NCBI RefSeq assembly: GCF_000826545.1 | Contig: NZ_CDME01000014.1 | Span: forward strand, 124,001 to 188,000 | DNA: 64,000 bases | Direction of reading: 5' to 3' | Source of the DNA: Kibdelosporangium sp. MJ126-NF4 | GTDB taxonomy: Bacteria; Actinomycetota; Actinomycetes; Mycobacteriales; Pseudonocardiaceae | Shown: piece by piece, positions 52,517-60,801 of the stretch | Layout: each line of letters opens with the position of its first letter | Position numbering within the stretch: position 1 is the first letter of the stretch | The notes under the pieces: model-generated | Databases searched by the model: none | What the model was told of the DNA's origin: nothing | Seen by the model: the letters and a program-made list of their open reading frames with translations, nothing else | Translations under genes and position numbers: made by a program

Positions 52517-53794
52517 TCAGCCGAGATCGGCGAGCTTGCGCTCCAACACCGCGCGTTCACGCTCGTTGCCGCAGAGCTTCACGGCTTTCTCCAGCTCATC
52601 GCGTGCTTCGCCGGTGCGGCCGAGTCGGGTGAGCAGTTCGCTGCGGACGCCTGGCAGCAGGTGTGAGTTCGGCAGCGCGTCGGTGGCCACCAGCCTGTCC
52701 ACGATCGGCAGTGCCTCGGCTGGTCCGTGCGCCATGGAGACCGCTACTGCGCGGTTGAGGTCGACCACGGGAGACGGGGCCAGGCGACCGAGTGCCTCGT
52801 ACAGCAGCACGATTCGTTCCCAGTTGGTTGTTTCGACCGAGTCTGCCACCGCGTGGCATTCGGCGATCGCCGCCTGCAGGCCGCACGCGCCCAGGCCGCG
52901 GCCGACCTGCGCCGCCCTGGCGAGGGCTGCTCTGCCTCTGCGGATCGCGGTGTGGTCCCAGCGGCGGCGGTCCTGGTTTTCCAGCAGCACTGGTTCGCCG
53001 TCCGGGCCGGTGCGGGCGGGGAAGCGGGCCGCGGTCAGTTCGAGCAACGCCAGCAGGCCGTGGGCTTCCGGCTCGTCCGGCGCCAGGCGCGTCAGCACCC
53101 TGGCGAGGCGCTGGGCCTCGGCGGCCAGGTCCAGCCGAATCAGGTCCTCGCCCGAACTGGCCGACGACCCTTCCGTGAAGATCACGTAGATCACGCTGAG
53201 CACCGAGCCGAGCCGCTCGGCTCGGTCCGGCGCCTGCGGCACCACGAACGGCACCTTGGCCGCCGCGAGGGTCTTCTTCGCCCTGGTGATCCGGGCCTGC
53301 ACGGTCGCGGTCGGCACGAGGAACGCTTTCGCGATCTCGTCACTCGTCAGACCGCCGACCACCCGCAGGGTCAGCGCCACCCGTGCCTCGGGCGCCAGCA
53401 TGGGGTGGCAGGAGATGAACATCAACGCGAGCACGTCGTCGTCGATCTGGTCCGGATCCCACAACACGTCGTCGTCCGGATCGGGCACGCTTCCCGCGAA
53501 GCCGCTGCCTTCGCCCAGGTCGTGGGCGAGTGTGGCGTACTTCGCGTCCAGGACCGCGCGTCGGCGGAACGTGTCGACCGCGCGGCGCTTGCCCACGGTG
53601 AGCAGCCATCCCGCCGGATTGCGCGGCACGCCGTCGCGCGGCCAGGTCACGAGCGCTTCGGCCATTGCCTCCTGGGCGAGGTCCTCGGCCAGCTCGAAGT
53701 CACCGGTGTACCGGGCAAGCGCACCGACGATCCGCGCCGACTCGATCCGCCAGACGGCCACGATGGCCTCGCGGCTGGTGGCGTGATCAGCCAT
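52517..53794 (-). CDS. ECF42-type RNA polymerase sigma factor with TPR-like C-terminus
   Basis: 425 residues, about twice a normal ECF sigma. Region 2 is ARIVGALARYTGDFELAEDL, AQEAMAEALVTWPRDGVPRN, PAGWLLTVGKRRAVDTFRRR. Region 4 is ALTLRVVGGLTSDEIAKAFL, VPTATVQARITRAKKTLAAA. The ~230-residue C-terminal DUF6596/TPR-like part (EAHGLLALLELTAARFPART; YEALGRLAPSPVVDLNRAVA) is diagnostic of ECF42. These factors have no anti-sigma and are controlled through the C-terminal domain, driving nearby DGPF genes. It follows the DGPF gene by 15 bp. Confidence 0.93.
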   Translation of the reverse strand: MADHATSREAIVAVWRIESARIVGALARYTGDFELAEDLAQEAMAEALVTWPRDGVPRNPAGWLLTVGKRRAVDTFRRRAVLDAKYATLAHDLGEGSGFAGSVPDPDDDVLWDPDQIDDDVLALMFISCHPMLAPEARVALTLRVVGGLTSDEIAKAFLVPTATVQARITRAKKTLAAAKVPFVVPQAPDRAERLGSVLSVIYVIFTEGSSASSGEDLIRLDLAAEAQRLARVLTRLAPDEPEAHGLLALLELTAARFPARTGPDGEPVLLENQDRRRWDHTAIRRGRAALARAAQVGRGLGACGLQAAIAECHAVADSVETTNWERIVLLYEALGRLAPSPVVDLNRAVAVSMAHGPAEALPIVDRLVATDALPNSHLLPGVRSELLTRLGRTGEARDELEKAVKLCGNERERAVLERKLADLG

Positions 53795-53809
53795 CGCCAG
53801 CCATCCCGC

Positions 53810-54229
53810 TCAGAGCTGGCCGGTCGCCTCGCGCCATGCCCGCTCCTTCTTGACCCACTCGTTGTCCTGCGGGAACTCGTCGATCGTCGCGACCCTGCGG
53901 ATCTCGCACTTGCTGCCGGGACCGGCGAGCGGTGCCCGCTTCGCCCAGGCAATGGCCTCCTCTTTGGACGCCACGTTCAGAATCCAGAACCCGATGAACA
54001 GCTCCTTGGTCTCACCGTACGGACCGTCGGTGACCACGGGCGTCTCCGAGGAGTAGTCGACCACGACGCCCTCGGTCGCGGTGTCGAGGCCTTCCGAGGC
54101 GAGCAGCACGCCTGCCCTGACCATCTCGTCGTTGAAGCGGCCCATCGTCTCGATGATCTCGTTGAAGTCGACGTCCTGGGCCGCCGCGTACGTCTCGTCG
54201 GTGGCACGCATGATCAGCATGTACTTCAT
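53810..54229 (-). CDS. YCII/DGPF-domain protein, ECF42 partner
   Basis: 139 residues from ATG 54229, which follows AGGAGG. KYMLIMRATDETYAAAQDVD, DEMVRAGVLLASEGLDTATE, PVVTDGPYGETKELFIGFWI carrying the DGPF-type motif, and ASKEEAIAWAKRAPLAGPGS KCEIRRV. Lies directly upstream of the sigma gene in one operon. Confidence 0.93.
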   Translation of the reverse strand: MKYMLIMRATDETYAAAQDVDFNEIIETMGRFNDEMVRAGVLLASEGLDTATEGVVVDYSSETPVVTDGPYGETKELFIGFWILNVASKEEAIAWAKRAPLAGPGSKCEIRRVATIDEFPQDNEWVKKERAWREATGQL

Positions 54230-54328
54230 TGGTTCCGCCTCCTGGGGCATCGGGGCCCCTCTCGGCCCCGCTCACCCATATGTCGAACGGGAACGGTCCC
54301 GGATCGACACAGGTGCCGAAGTTTTTGT

Positions 54329-55210
54329 TCAGACGCGTCGGCCGAGGTTGACCGTGGCCGCGGCGAGGTAGAACAGGTCGTCGCGGGCGCCGACGAAAGC
54401 GGAGTCGGCGGGATCGAGCAGGCGTGCCAGCGCTGCCTGATCGTCCTCGGCCAGCCGGTCCATGCTGGCCTCGGCCAAGAACTCCAGCCAGGTCACCACG
54501 GCGCTCCGGACGTCGTCGGTGACCGGCGCCGGATGGTCGATCAGGTAGCTGAACGCGGTGACGTCCTGAAGTCCCGCGTCCGTGAGAGAGCGCGTCCAGC
54601 CGACGGTCAGCCGGACGGAACCGGGTATGTCGGCACGCATCGTGGCGAACCACTCCTTGCGAGCGGCCATCACGCGATCGATGAGCCCGGGCCCGCCGAC
54701 ACCCAGATCCCAAGGCAGGCACTGGGTCCCGAGGCCGTCCTCGGCCAGTGCGAGCCAACCGCCCGGCGCGAGCAGGCCCGTCAGCCGGTTGACGCCTTCC
54801 TGCTGGTCACGCAGGTGATGCACGACAGCCGACGCCCACACCAGGTCAGCCGCGGGCACCTGGTTGCCGAGCTGGTCGCTCGCGGCGTCGCCGAGCACAG
54901 TGTCCACTGTGACCGTCGCACCTGGACCCGACAACGCCGTGCGGACATGATCGGTTGCGGCGTCGAGGAGTTCGGCGACCGCGTCGACCAGGACAAGCCT
55001 GCCTCCGCCACGAGCGCGCAATGCGAGACCGAGGTGCGCGGCCATTCCGCCTGCGCCGGAGCCGATGTCGACGACAGTCGCACCGGGCTTCAGCCTGGCG
55101 ACCAGCCGTCCGGCAGTACTGCGGTACGCCTCGGCTGCTATCGCGTCACGGCGTCGCAGCTCAACCAGCCGCGCGCTCCAGTCGAAGTCGTCATGAGTGT
55201 GTACGCCCAT
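54329..55210 (-). CDS. SAM-dependent methyltransferase
   Basis: 293 residues. Motif I is GATVVDIGSGAGGMAAHLGL, the acidic loop is GRLVLVDAVAELLDAATDHV, then VWASAVVHHLRDQQEGVNRL and LLAPGGWLALAEDGLGTQCL. Class I Rossmann methyltransferase; the substrate is unknown. It is 99 bp upstream of the DGPF gene on the same strand and may belong to the ECF42 regulon. Confidence 0.88.
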   Translation of the reverse strand: MGVHTHDDFDWSARLVELRRRDAIAAEAYRSTAGRLVARLKPGATVVDIGSGAGGMAAHLGLALRARGGGRLVLVDAVAELLDAATDHVRTALSGPGATVTVDTVLGDAASDQLGNQVPAADLVWASAVVHHLRDQQEGVNRLTGLLAPGGWLALAEDGLGTQCLPWDLGVGGPGLIDRVMAARKEWFATMRADIPGSVRLTVGWTRSLTDAGLQDVTAFSYLIDHPAPVTDDVRSAVVTWLEFLAEASMDRLAEDDQAALARLLDPADSAFVGARDDLFYLAAATVNLGRRV

Positions 55211-55263
55211 GCCTCTACTTAACCAAGAAAACCGGCTGGTCTGTCGCGTCCGGACGTGGAAAA

Positions 55264-55293
55264 GCGGGTGCCCGTCCAGCGACGGGCACCCGC
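55264..55293. terminator. Intrinsic terminator
   Basis: Perfect 13-bp stem GCGGGTGCCCGTC / GACGGGCACCCGC with loop CAGC, between the small gene at 55307 and the methyltransferase gene. It separates the whiB7 unit from the inserted genes. Confidence 0.9.
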
Positions 55294-55306
55294 GTTCAGG
55301 TTCGCT

Positions 55307-55513
55307 TCACAGCGAGGATGTGATCCGGGTGGCTCGTTTCGCCGCCCAGTTCGACACCCGGTTCCACCGCTTCGCGGCGGTGAGACGGCGGACCAGACGC
55401 AGCTTGCTCGCTGCCTGTTCCGCCTCACGCATTCGAGATCTTGCGAGATCTTCATAAAGCAACATCGTGTTGACTCCCTTAGGGGTGGCTGTGTACTCAG
55501 TTGTGGGGTTCAT
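55307..55513 (-). CDS. Small basic protein coupled to whiB7
   Basis: 68 residues if it starts at ATG 55513, which overlaps the whiB7 TGA as ATGA. An internal ATG at 55465 has its own AAGGGAG site and gives 52 residues. Content: LLYEDLARSRMREAEQAASK, LRLVRRLTAAKRWNRVSNWA. Basic amphipathic helices, no known domain. Its position implies it is made with WhiB7. Confidence 0.65.
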   Translation of the reverse strand: MNPTTEYTATPKGVNTMLLYEDLARSRMREAEQAASKLRLVRRLTAAKRWNRVSNWAAKRATRITSSL

Positions 55514-55881
55514 GCCGCTGCTCCCTGGGCGCTCGCCGCGACGGTCGCGTCCTTACGGGGACGGCCACGAGGCCTCTTGCGCGCGATCACGACACCGCGC
55601 TCGAAGATCTCGCCACCCCAGACGCCCCACGGCTCGTGCCGCGCGACCGCGCCTGCCAGGCACTCGGCACGGACGGGGCACGCTCCGCAGAGCTGCTTCG
55701 CCCGCTCGAGGTCGGCCGGAGCCTCCGCGAACCACAGGTCGGGGTTGGTGGCTGAACGGCAAGGCAGGTCGAGCCCTGCCAAGGGTGCAGCGTCGAGCAG
55801 GCCGGTCATTCCCGCCTCCGCCAAGTCGATGGGACTGTCGAGTGATCTGCCCTCGGGAAGAGGGGCAGTGATCGGAGACAT
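55510..55881 (-). CDS. whiB7: WhiB7 redox/antibiotic-response transcriptional regulator
   Basis: 123 residues from ATG 55881. Four Fe-S cysteines C41, C65, C68 and C74 (LPCRS; QLCGACPVRAEC), the WhiB turn GVWGG (86-90) and the C-terminal AT-hook RGRPRK (105-110), which marks WhiB7/WblC. It binds sigma-A region 4 and AT-rich DNA upstream of -35 elements to switch on intrinsic resistance genes to ribosome-targeting drugs. Control is by the attenuating leader described separately and probably by itself. Confidence 0.96.
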   Translation of the reverse strand: MSPITAPLPEGRSLDSPIDLAEAGMTGLLDAAPLAGLDLPCRSATNPDLWFAEAPADLERAKQLCGACPVRAECLAGAVARHEPWGVWGGEIFERGVVIARKRPRGRPRKDATVAASAQGAAA

Positions 55882-55948
55882 CTGGTGGAGCTCCTGTCGT
55901 TTCATGTGTGGTGTTGGTGCTGGTTTTTCTTTGTGGGACAACAAAAAA

Positions 55949-55990
55949 CACGAAGGCCGCGGATCCGTTTCCGGGTCCGCGGCCTTCGTG
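55949..55990 (-). terminator. Attenuator terminator in the whiB7 leader
   Basis: 15-bp perfect stem CACGAAGGCCGCGGA / TCCGCGGCCTTCGTG with a 12-nt loop, followed on the - strand by TTTTTT. It lies 68 bp upstream of the whiB7 start, inside the leader, so full-length mRNA requires read-through. Confidence 0.92.
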
Positions 55991-56004
55991 AGCCGTAGGG
56001 GGTT

Positions 56005-56020
56005 CCTGACCTAGGTCAGG
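56005..56020. promoter_or_regulatory. Antiterminator palindrome overlapping the uORF stop
   Basis: CCTGACCTAGGTCAGG is a perfect 16-bp inverted repeat whose centre is the TAG stop of the leader ORF. A ribosome at the stop would hold it open, freeing downstream sequence to re-pair. This is the geometry expected of translation-coupled attenuation. Confidence 0.7.
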
Positions 56021-56079
56021 CCCTGCGCTTCAGCGCGGACTGGAAAGTAAGGGAAATCGCCGGTCTGGACCGTGCGCAC
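56011..56079 (-). CDS. whiB7 leader peptide (uORF)
   Basis: 22 codons from GTG 56079, preceded by AGGGGA: RTVQTGDFPYFPVRAEAQGL ending T and TAG. An in-frame ATG at 56100 would add 7 residues. A short conserved-looking peptide upstream of whiB7/wblC senses translation block: when drugs stall ribosomes here, terminator formation is prevented. Confidence 0.75.
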   Translation of the reverse strand: MRTVQTGDFPYFPVRAEAQGLT

Positions 56080-56318
56080 ACTGGTCCCCTGGATCGTCAT
56101 CTGCTTGGGCGCGATCAGGGCGCCCCCTCGGATCCTGGCCGCGGACAGCCGCACGTTCGCAGGCCATTCGGCGTGCGTCAGTGAGCCTTTCGACAACGGG
56201 AGGCCGGGAGCGTCACAGATGAGTGTGTAGTTCTTCACCGTGGACTCGCCCCCCTTCTCGACCGTCGTCTCCGCTGGAGACTTCGAAAAACTTCGGGCCT
56301 TCTCGACCCGGCTACTGC

Positions 56319-56358
56319 AGGTTATTGGTGATTCGGGGGTCCTCGCAACAGGTTTTTG
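56319..56358 (-). promoter_or_regulatory. whiB7 promoter with AT-rich WhiB7 site
   Basis: Candidate -10 TAACCT (56319-56324) and -35 TTGCGA (56343-56348), 18 bp apart, with AT-rich CAAAAACC (56351-56358) directly upstream of the -35. WhiB7 targets carry such an AT-rich element just before the -35. Predicted leader ~430 nt. Confidence 0.55.
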
Positions 56359-56514
56359 ACAGAATCCGGTGACGCCGGTCACAGTACCGCCCGATCGGGC
56401 GACATAAGCCGCCAACCAGGGCGTTTACTGTCGCCGACCGGTCACAGGCGGTCCACCAAACCACAGGGGGTCGGCGTCATCAACGAGAATTCTTCGCTCG
56501 AACAAGTCGACGGG

Positions 56515-56856
56515 GTGGCATGGGGACCCGCCCCCGCCGACGCGACTGGTCTGATGAGGACGGTCTACGACCTGCGCCGCAAGCCGATCGGCACCTTGGA
56601 GCCCGGTGACATCCGGGTGCTGCTGGGCCAGCAGGAAGGCGTTCGCGTCCTGGTGCCACGCGCGCTGGCGTTGCTGGAAGAGGAGCCGCTGCTCGACGCG
56701 GGCTACTACGCGGGCGACCTGCTCGCCGCCGTGCTGCGCGTTCCCCAGTCCTATTGGCACGCGAACCCGGACCTGCGCGCGACGGTCAACCGGATCATCG
56801 AGCGCGTGCAGTCGCCGGACCGGACGGTCAAGAAAGCCATCGAGGACTTCGGGTAG
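56515..56856 (+). CDS. CdiI-like contact-dependent inhibition immunity protein
   Basis: At least 113 residues from GTG 56515; the frame is open from TTG 56356 and the true start is unclear. LMRTVYDLRRKPIGTLEPGD, IRVLLGQQEGVRVLVPRALA, DAGYYAGDLLAAVLRVPQSY WHANPDL match the small immunity-type proteins annotated as CDI immunity in actinomycetes. No toxin gene lies near, so it is an orphan here; its job may differ. Confidence 0.65.
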   Translation: MAWGPAPADATGLMRTVYDLRRKPIGTLEPGDIRVLLGQQEGVRVLVPRALALLEEEPLLDAGYYAGDLLAAVLRVPQSYWHANPDLRATVNRIIERVQSPDRTVKKAIEDFG

Positions 56857-56901
56857 GCCGCCGCGGCACTCCGGTTGCGCGTCGTGGTCACGGAGTTAGC
56901 G

Positions 56902-56921
56902 TGAACTGGTCGTTCAGTTCA
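56902..56921. promoter_or_regulatory. Inverted repeat upstream of aldo/keto reductase
   Basis: TGAACTG-GTCGTT-CAGTTCA, perfect 7-bp arms with a 6-bp gap, 20 bp before the start codon. Operator-like; the regulator is unknown. Confidence 0.55.
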
Positions 56922-56941
56922 GTTACGGAGAGGACCACACT

Positions 56942-57799
56942 GTGACCACGACGGCTCATGCCTCGGGCACGTTCGCGATCGGCGGGGACCTCACGGTCAA
57001 CCGGCTCGGCTTCGGCGCCATGCGGATCACCGGGCCGGGCGTGTGGGGCGAGCCCGAGGACCCTGACGAGGCGCTCCGTGTACTCCGGCGGTCGGTCGAG
57101 CTCGGCGTCACCTTCATCGACACGGCCGACTCCTACGGCCCGTTCGTGTCGGAGCTGCTGATCAAGAAGGCGCTGCACCCGTACCCCGACGATCTGGTGA
57201 TCGCGACCAAGGCCGGGTTCACCAGGCAGGGACCCGGCCAGTGGCGGGCGGTCGGCAGGCCGGAGTACCTCCGGCAGCAGGTCGAGCTGAGCCTGCGGCA
57301 CCTCGGGCTCGACCGCCTCGACCTGCTCCAGTTGCACCGGATCGACCCGGCGGTCCCGCTCGACGACCAGATCGGCGCGCTGAAGGACCTGCGGGACGAG
57401 GGCAAGATCCGGCACATCGGGCTGAGCGAGGTCACGGTCGGCGACGTCAAAGCCGCCGACGCCATCGCGCCGATCGTGTCGGTGCAGAACCTCTACAACC
57501 TGGCCAACCGGTCGGCCGAGGAACTGCTGGACTACTCGACCGCCAACAACATCGGCTTCATCCCGTGGTTCCCGCTCGCCACCGGCGAACTGGCCAAGGA
57601 CAACGGCCCGCTGGCCGAGTTGGCCAAGACGCACGACGCGACACCGTCCCAGCTGGCACTGGCGTGGCTGCTCAAGCGCTCGCCGGTGATGCTGCCGATC
57701 CCGGGCACATCGACGGTCGCGCACCTGGAGGACAACATCGCCGCGGCGGGCGTGGAACTCAGCGACAGCGAGTTCGAGGAACTCGCCAAGGCGGTGTGA
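56942..57799 (+). CDS. Aldo/keto reductase
   Basis: 285 residues from GTG 56942 after GGAGAGGACCACACT. NADPH-dependent (alpha/beta)8 barrel with [20 protein letters not shown] giving catalytic Asp and Tyr, [10 protein letters not shown] the Lys, and [16 protein letters not shown] the His. The C-terminal cofactor strand is [20 protein letters not shown]. Reduces aldehydes or ketones; the substrate is unknown. It ends 8 bp from uvrD2, tail to tail. Confidence 0.93.
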   Translation: MTTTAHASGTFAIGGDLTVNRLGFGAMRITGPGVWGEPEDPDEALRVLRRSVELGVTFIDTADSYGPFVSELLIKKALHPYPDDLVIATKAGFTRQGPGQWRAVGRPEYLRQQVELSLRHLGLDRLDLLQLHRIDPAVPLDDQIGALKDLRDEGKIRHIGLSEVTVGDVKAADAIAPIVSVQNLYNLANRSAEELLDYSTANNIGFIPWFPLATGELAKDNGPLAELAKTHDATPSQLALAWLLKRSPVMLPIPGTSTVAHLEDNIAAAGVELSDSEFEELAKAV

Positions 57800-57807
57800 C
57801 GGCCTGC

Positions 57808-59901
57808 TCAGCCCGCCGGTGCGGGGCCCTCGTTGACCAGTGCGAGCACGTCGCCGCCGAACCGGTCGAGCTTGGCCGCGCCGATCCCGGAGATCGACAC
57901 CAGACCGGCCGTGTCGGTGGGGCGCTGCTCGGCGATCGCCATCAGTGTCGCGTCGGTGAACACGACGAACGCCGGGATCTTGAGCTCCTTGGCGCGCGTC
58001 ATCCGCCAGTCGCGCAGCCTGCTGAGCAGCTCCTCGTCGACGTCCGACGGACAGTCCGTGCACCGGCCGAGCTTGGTCGCGACCGTGCCGACAAGGGATC
58101 GGCCACAGATCCGGCACGACAACTTCGGCGCGGCCCCCTTGTGGTTGTTGTTGCTTCGCACAACCCGCGCGGTGGGGTGGTCGTCGGGGATCAGGCCATA
58201 GAGGAAACGGCAGCGACGCCTGTGCCGCCGTCCACCAGGCGAGCGCGACAACGACCATGACAACCACAAGTGCTCACGGGCGCGCGTCACGCCGACGTAC
58301 AGCAGTCGGCGTTCTTCCTCGACCGCGGACTCGTCACCGTCGGCGAACTGGATCGGCAACGTGCCGTCGACCAGTCCGATGAGGAAGACCGCGTCCCATT
58401 CCAGGCCTTTGGACGCGTGCAGCGAGGCAAGGGTGACGCCTTCGACAGTCGGCGGGTGCTGCGCGACCGCGCGCGTCTCCAACTCGGCGACGAACCTCGG
58501 CAGATCCGCGCCCTCCAGCGTGGCCGTCAGCTCCTCGGCAAGCTCGACGATGGCCAGCAACGACTCCCAACGCTCCCGTGCGGACCCGCCGGACGGCGGC
58601 TCGGCCGTCAGCCCGACACGCTCCAGCGAACGGCGGACGATCTCTGGCAGCTCGCCGTCGGATGCGTTGGCACTGGCCACCCGCAGGACCGACATCGCCT
58701 GCCTGACCTCCTGGCGCTCGAAGAACCGCTCACCGCCACGCACCAGATACGGGATCCCGACCTCGGTCAGCGCCTGCTCGAACGCCTCGGACTGGGCGTT
58801 GACCCGGTACAGCACGGCGATCTCGCTCAACGGCGTGCCCGCGTCCACCAGGTCCTTGATCCGCTTGGCAACCGCGGTCGCCTCCGCGGGCTCGTCGTCG
58901 TACTCATGGAACTGCGGTACAGGCCCCGCCGGACGCTGGCCGATCAGCTTGAGCCGCGATCCCGCCGGACGGTCCCGCGCCGACGAGATGATCTGGTTGG
59001 CGAGCGTGACCACCTGCGGAGTCGAGCGGTAGTCACGTTCCAACCGGACCACACTCGCGTCGGGGAAGCGCCGCGTGAACTCCAGCAACGGCCTCGGCGA
59101 CGCACCCGCGAACGAGTAGATGGTCTGGTTGGCGTCGCCGACGACCGTCAGATCGTCACGTTGGCCGAGCCAACCGCTGAGCACGCGCTGCTGCAGAGGC
59201 GTGACGTCCTGGTACTCGTCGACGACGAAACAGCGGTAGCGCTCGCGGAACTCCTCGGCGACCTGGGCGTGCTCCTCCAGCACTGCCGCTGTGTGCAGCA
59301 GCAGGTCGTCGAAGTCCAGGAGTTTCGACTGGTTCTTGAGCTTCTCGTAGCTCTGGTAGACCTTCACGACCTTGTCTGCGGCGATCGGCGGCGTGCGACG
59401 GCGACTGCGGACAGCCTCGGGATAGTCGTCCGGCGAGACCAGCGACGCCTTCGCCCACTCGATCTCACTGGCCAGGTCACGCAGCACCTCGACCTCGGTC
59501 GGCGCGCCGACCTTGTGCGCGGCCTGACCGACCAGTCGCAGCTTGCCCTCGATCAAATCCCACGGCGCGTCACCGACCACCCTCGGCCAGAAGTACCGCA
59601 ACTGCCGCATCGCGGCACTGTGGAACGTCCGCGCCTGTGCGGCCGGGATTCCCAGCGCGCGCAGCCGAGTACGCATCTCACCGGCCGCGCGGTTGGTGAA
59701 CGTGACCGCGAGAACTTGACCTGCGGCTACGTGCCCGGTGTGGACGAGGTAGGCGATTCGATGGGTGATCGTTCGGGTCTTGCCGGTGCCAGCGCCGGCG
59801 AGCACACAGACCGGTCCTCGCGGGGCTTGCACCGCCGCGCGCTGGTCCGGATCCAATCCCTCCAGGAGGTTTTTCTCTGCTTCGCCGACCATGGACTGCA
59901 T
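57808..59901 (-). CDS. uvrD2: ATP-dependent DNA helicase UvrD2 (HRDC and tetracysteine)
   Basis: 697 residues. Walker [20 protein letters not shown], motif Ia [50 protein letters not shown] and [30 protein letters not shown] zinc tetracysteine ([17 protein letters not shown]) is followed by a C-terminal HRDC domain ([20 protein letters not shown]). The tetracysteine-HRDC tail is the UvrD2 signature. Superfamily 1A helicase in repair. Counterpart of Rv3198c in the conserved block. Confidence 0.95.
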   Translation of the reverse strand: MQSMVGEAEKNLLEGLDPDQRAAVQAPRGPVCVLAGAGTGKTRTITHRIAYLVHTGHVAAGQVLAVTFTNRAAGEMRTRLRALGIPAAQARTFHSAAMRQLRYFWPRVVGDAPWDLIEGKLRLVGQAAHKVGAPTEVEVLRDLASEIEWAKASLVSPDDYPEAVRSRRRTPPIAADKVVKVYQSYEKLKNQSKLLDFDDLLLHTAAVLEEHAQVAEEFRERYRCFVVDEYQDVTPLQQRVLSGWLGQRDDLTVVGDANQTIYSFAGASPRPLLEFTRRFPDASVVRLERDYRSTPQVVTLANQIISSARDRPAGSRLKLIGQRPAGPVPQFHEYDDEPAEATAVAKRIKDLVDAGTPLSEIAVLYRVNAQSEAFEQALTEVGIPYLVRGGERFFERQEVRQAMSVLRVASANASDGELPEIVRRSLERVGLTAEPPSGGSARERWESLLAIVELAEELTATLEGADLPRFVAELETRAVAQHPPTVEGVTLASLHASKGLEWDAVFLIGLVDGTLPIQFADGDESAVEEERRLLYVGVTRAREHLWLSWSLSRSPGGRRHRRRCRFLYGLIPDDHPTARVVRSNNNHKGAAPKLSCRICGRSLVGTVATKLGRCTDCPSDVDEELLSRLRDWRMTRAKELKIPAFVVFTDATLMAIAEQRPTDTAGLVSISGIGAAKLDRFGGDVLALVNEGPAPAG

Positions 59902-60148
59902 CCTGACAGAGGGGTCTTCGGCTCCGTCAACGCGTTCGCCGGGCGTGTCGGTGCGAATGGGCCATCGTCAAATCTTGTTGTCCACAACTGGTCGGTAACC
60001 GTTTGACCTGGGGTTATTGGTTGTAGACTGGAGCAGGGACGCCCCCCGGGTTGGGTGGGGGACTGTCTTTTGGGGTGTGGGTGAGTCCGTGCCCGTCGCT
60101 CTGGCCGGTTGTTGGGTTTCGAGATGTTTCTCGGCTGGACAAGCAGGT

Positions 60149-60185
60149 CCCTCGCCGGGAGGCAGGCCGCCAAAAGGGGAACACA
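60149..60185 (+). repeat. Box accompanying hairpin element D
   Basis: CCCTCGCCGGGAGGCAGGCC followed by GCCAAAAGGGGAACACA, 58 bp before hairpin D. Same orientation as boxes A and C. Confidence 0.75.
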
Positions 60186-60243
60186 GGATCTCTAGCCGCT
60201 GGCCCATCGTTCTAGTGCTTTTGTGGGTCGGGTGGTGGCGGGC

Positions 60244-60389
60244 GTGTCCCCTTCCGTATGGCCTGCCAGAGGAAACCACAACGCGTCAAGAGGTCGGTAG
60301 GGCCTCGCGCTGGGCCCACCAGTTCCGTAGGCCGACCTCCTGACCCGTCGTGGTTTGGCTGCGCCCAGGCCATACGGAAGGGAACACAC
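60244..60389. repeat. Long hairpin element D
   Basis: 146 nt. Outer arms CCCTTCCGTATGGCCTG-type and CAGGCCATACGGAAGGG. AACCACAACGCGTCA opposite TGACCCGTCGTGGTT, then GAGGTCGG/CCGACCTC. The apex carries GGGCCCACCAGTTCCGTAGG as in element B. Confidence 0.83.
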
Positions 60390-60801
60390 CCGAAGCACCC
60401 CCATGCGCTTGCGCGCAAGCCGCCAGCACCCCCTGAGCCGCGCATACGCGCGAGCCACCAAGCCGAAGCCGAGCGGTCAGGGGGCACGCAGCTGCCGTGG
60501 CGCGCGAGCCCCGTCTGCACGTGCGCGAGCCACCGGTTGGGGCCGAGTGATGGCCGCGCACAGCTACGGTGCGCGAGCTCGTGGTGGAGGTCTCGTGGTC
60601 GGCTGGCGGTGGTTGGCGGGCGGGCTGTCCTGCGGGAGTCGGTTCGGTCTGCTTGCACGTGCGGTGCTGCATGTCTGGCTTGTGCGGGCGCTGGCTCTCT
60701 TCTGGCGTGGCTTGTTGGCTGTGACCATGGTTTTCGGGTCGGTCAGGTTTATGTCGAACGGTCCGTTCGTGTGGTTTCGCTGGGCCCGTATCCTGGTATT
60801 C
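60390..60801. other. Intergenic region upstream of DUF4191 gene
   Basis: No gene supported. The stretch 60400-60560 is full of CGCGC/GCGCG palindromic text similar to that flanking the other hairpin elements. A long frame continuing into the DUF4191 gene from 60355 is an artefact of GC content. The promoter is probably in the T-richer last ~100 bp. Confidence 0.4.

Noticed and set aside
60355..60801. 149-codon N-terminal extension of the DUF4191 frame
   Set aside because: It crosses hairpin element D and gives non-homologous text. The family starts at the ATG 60802 with its Lys-rich leader.
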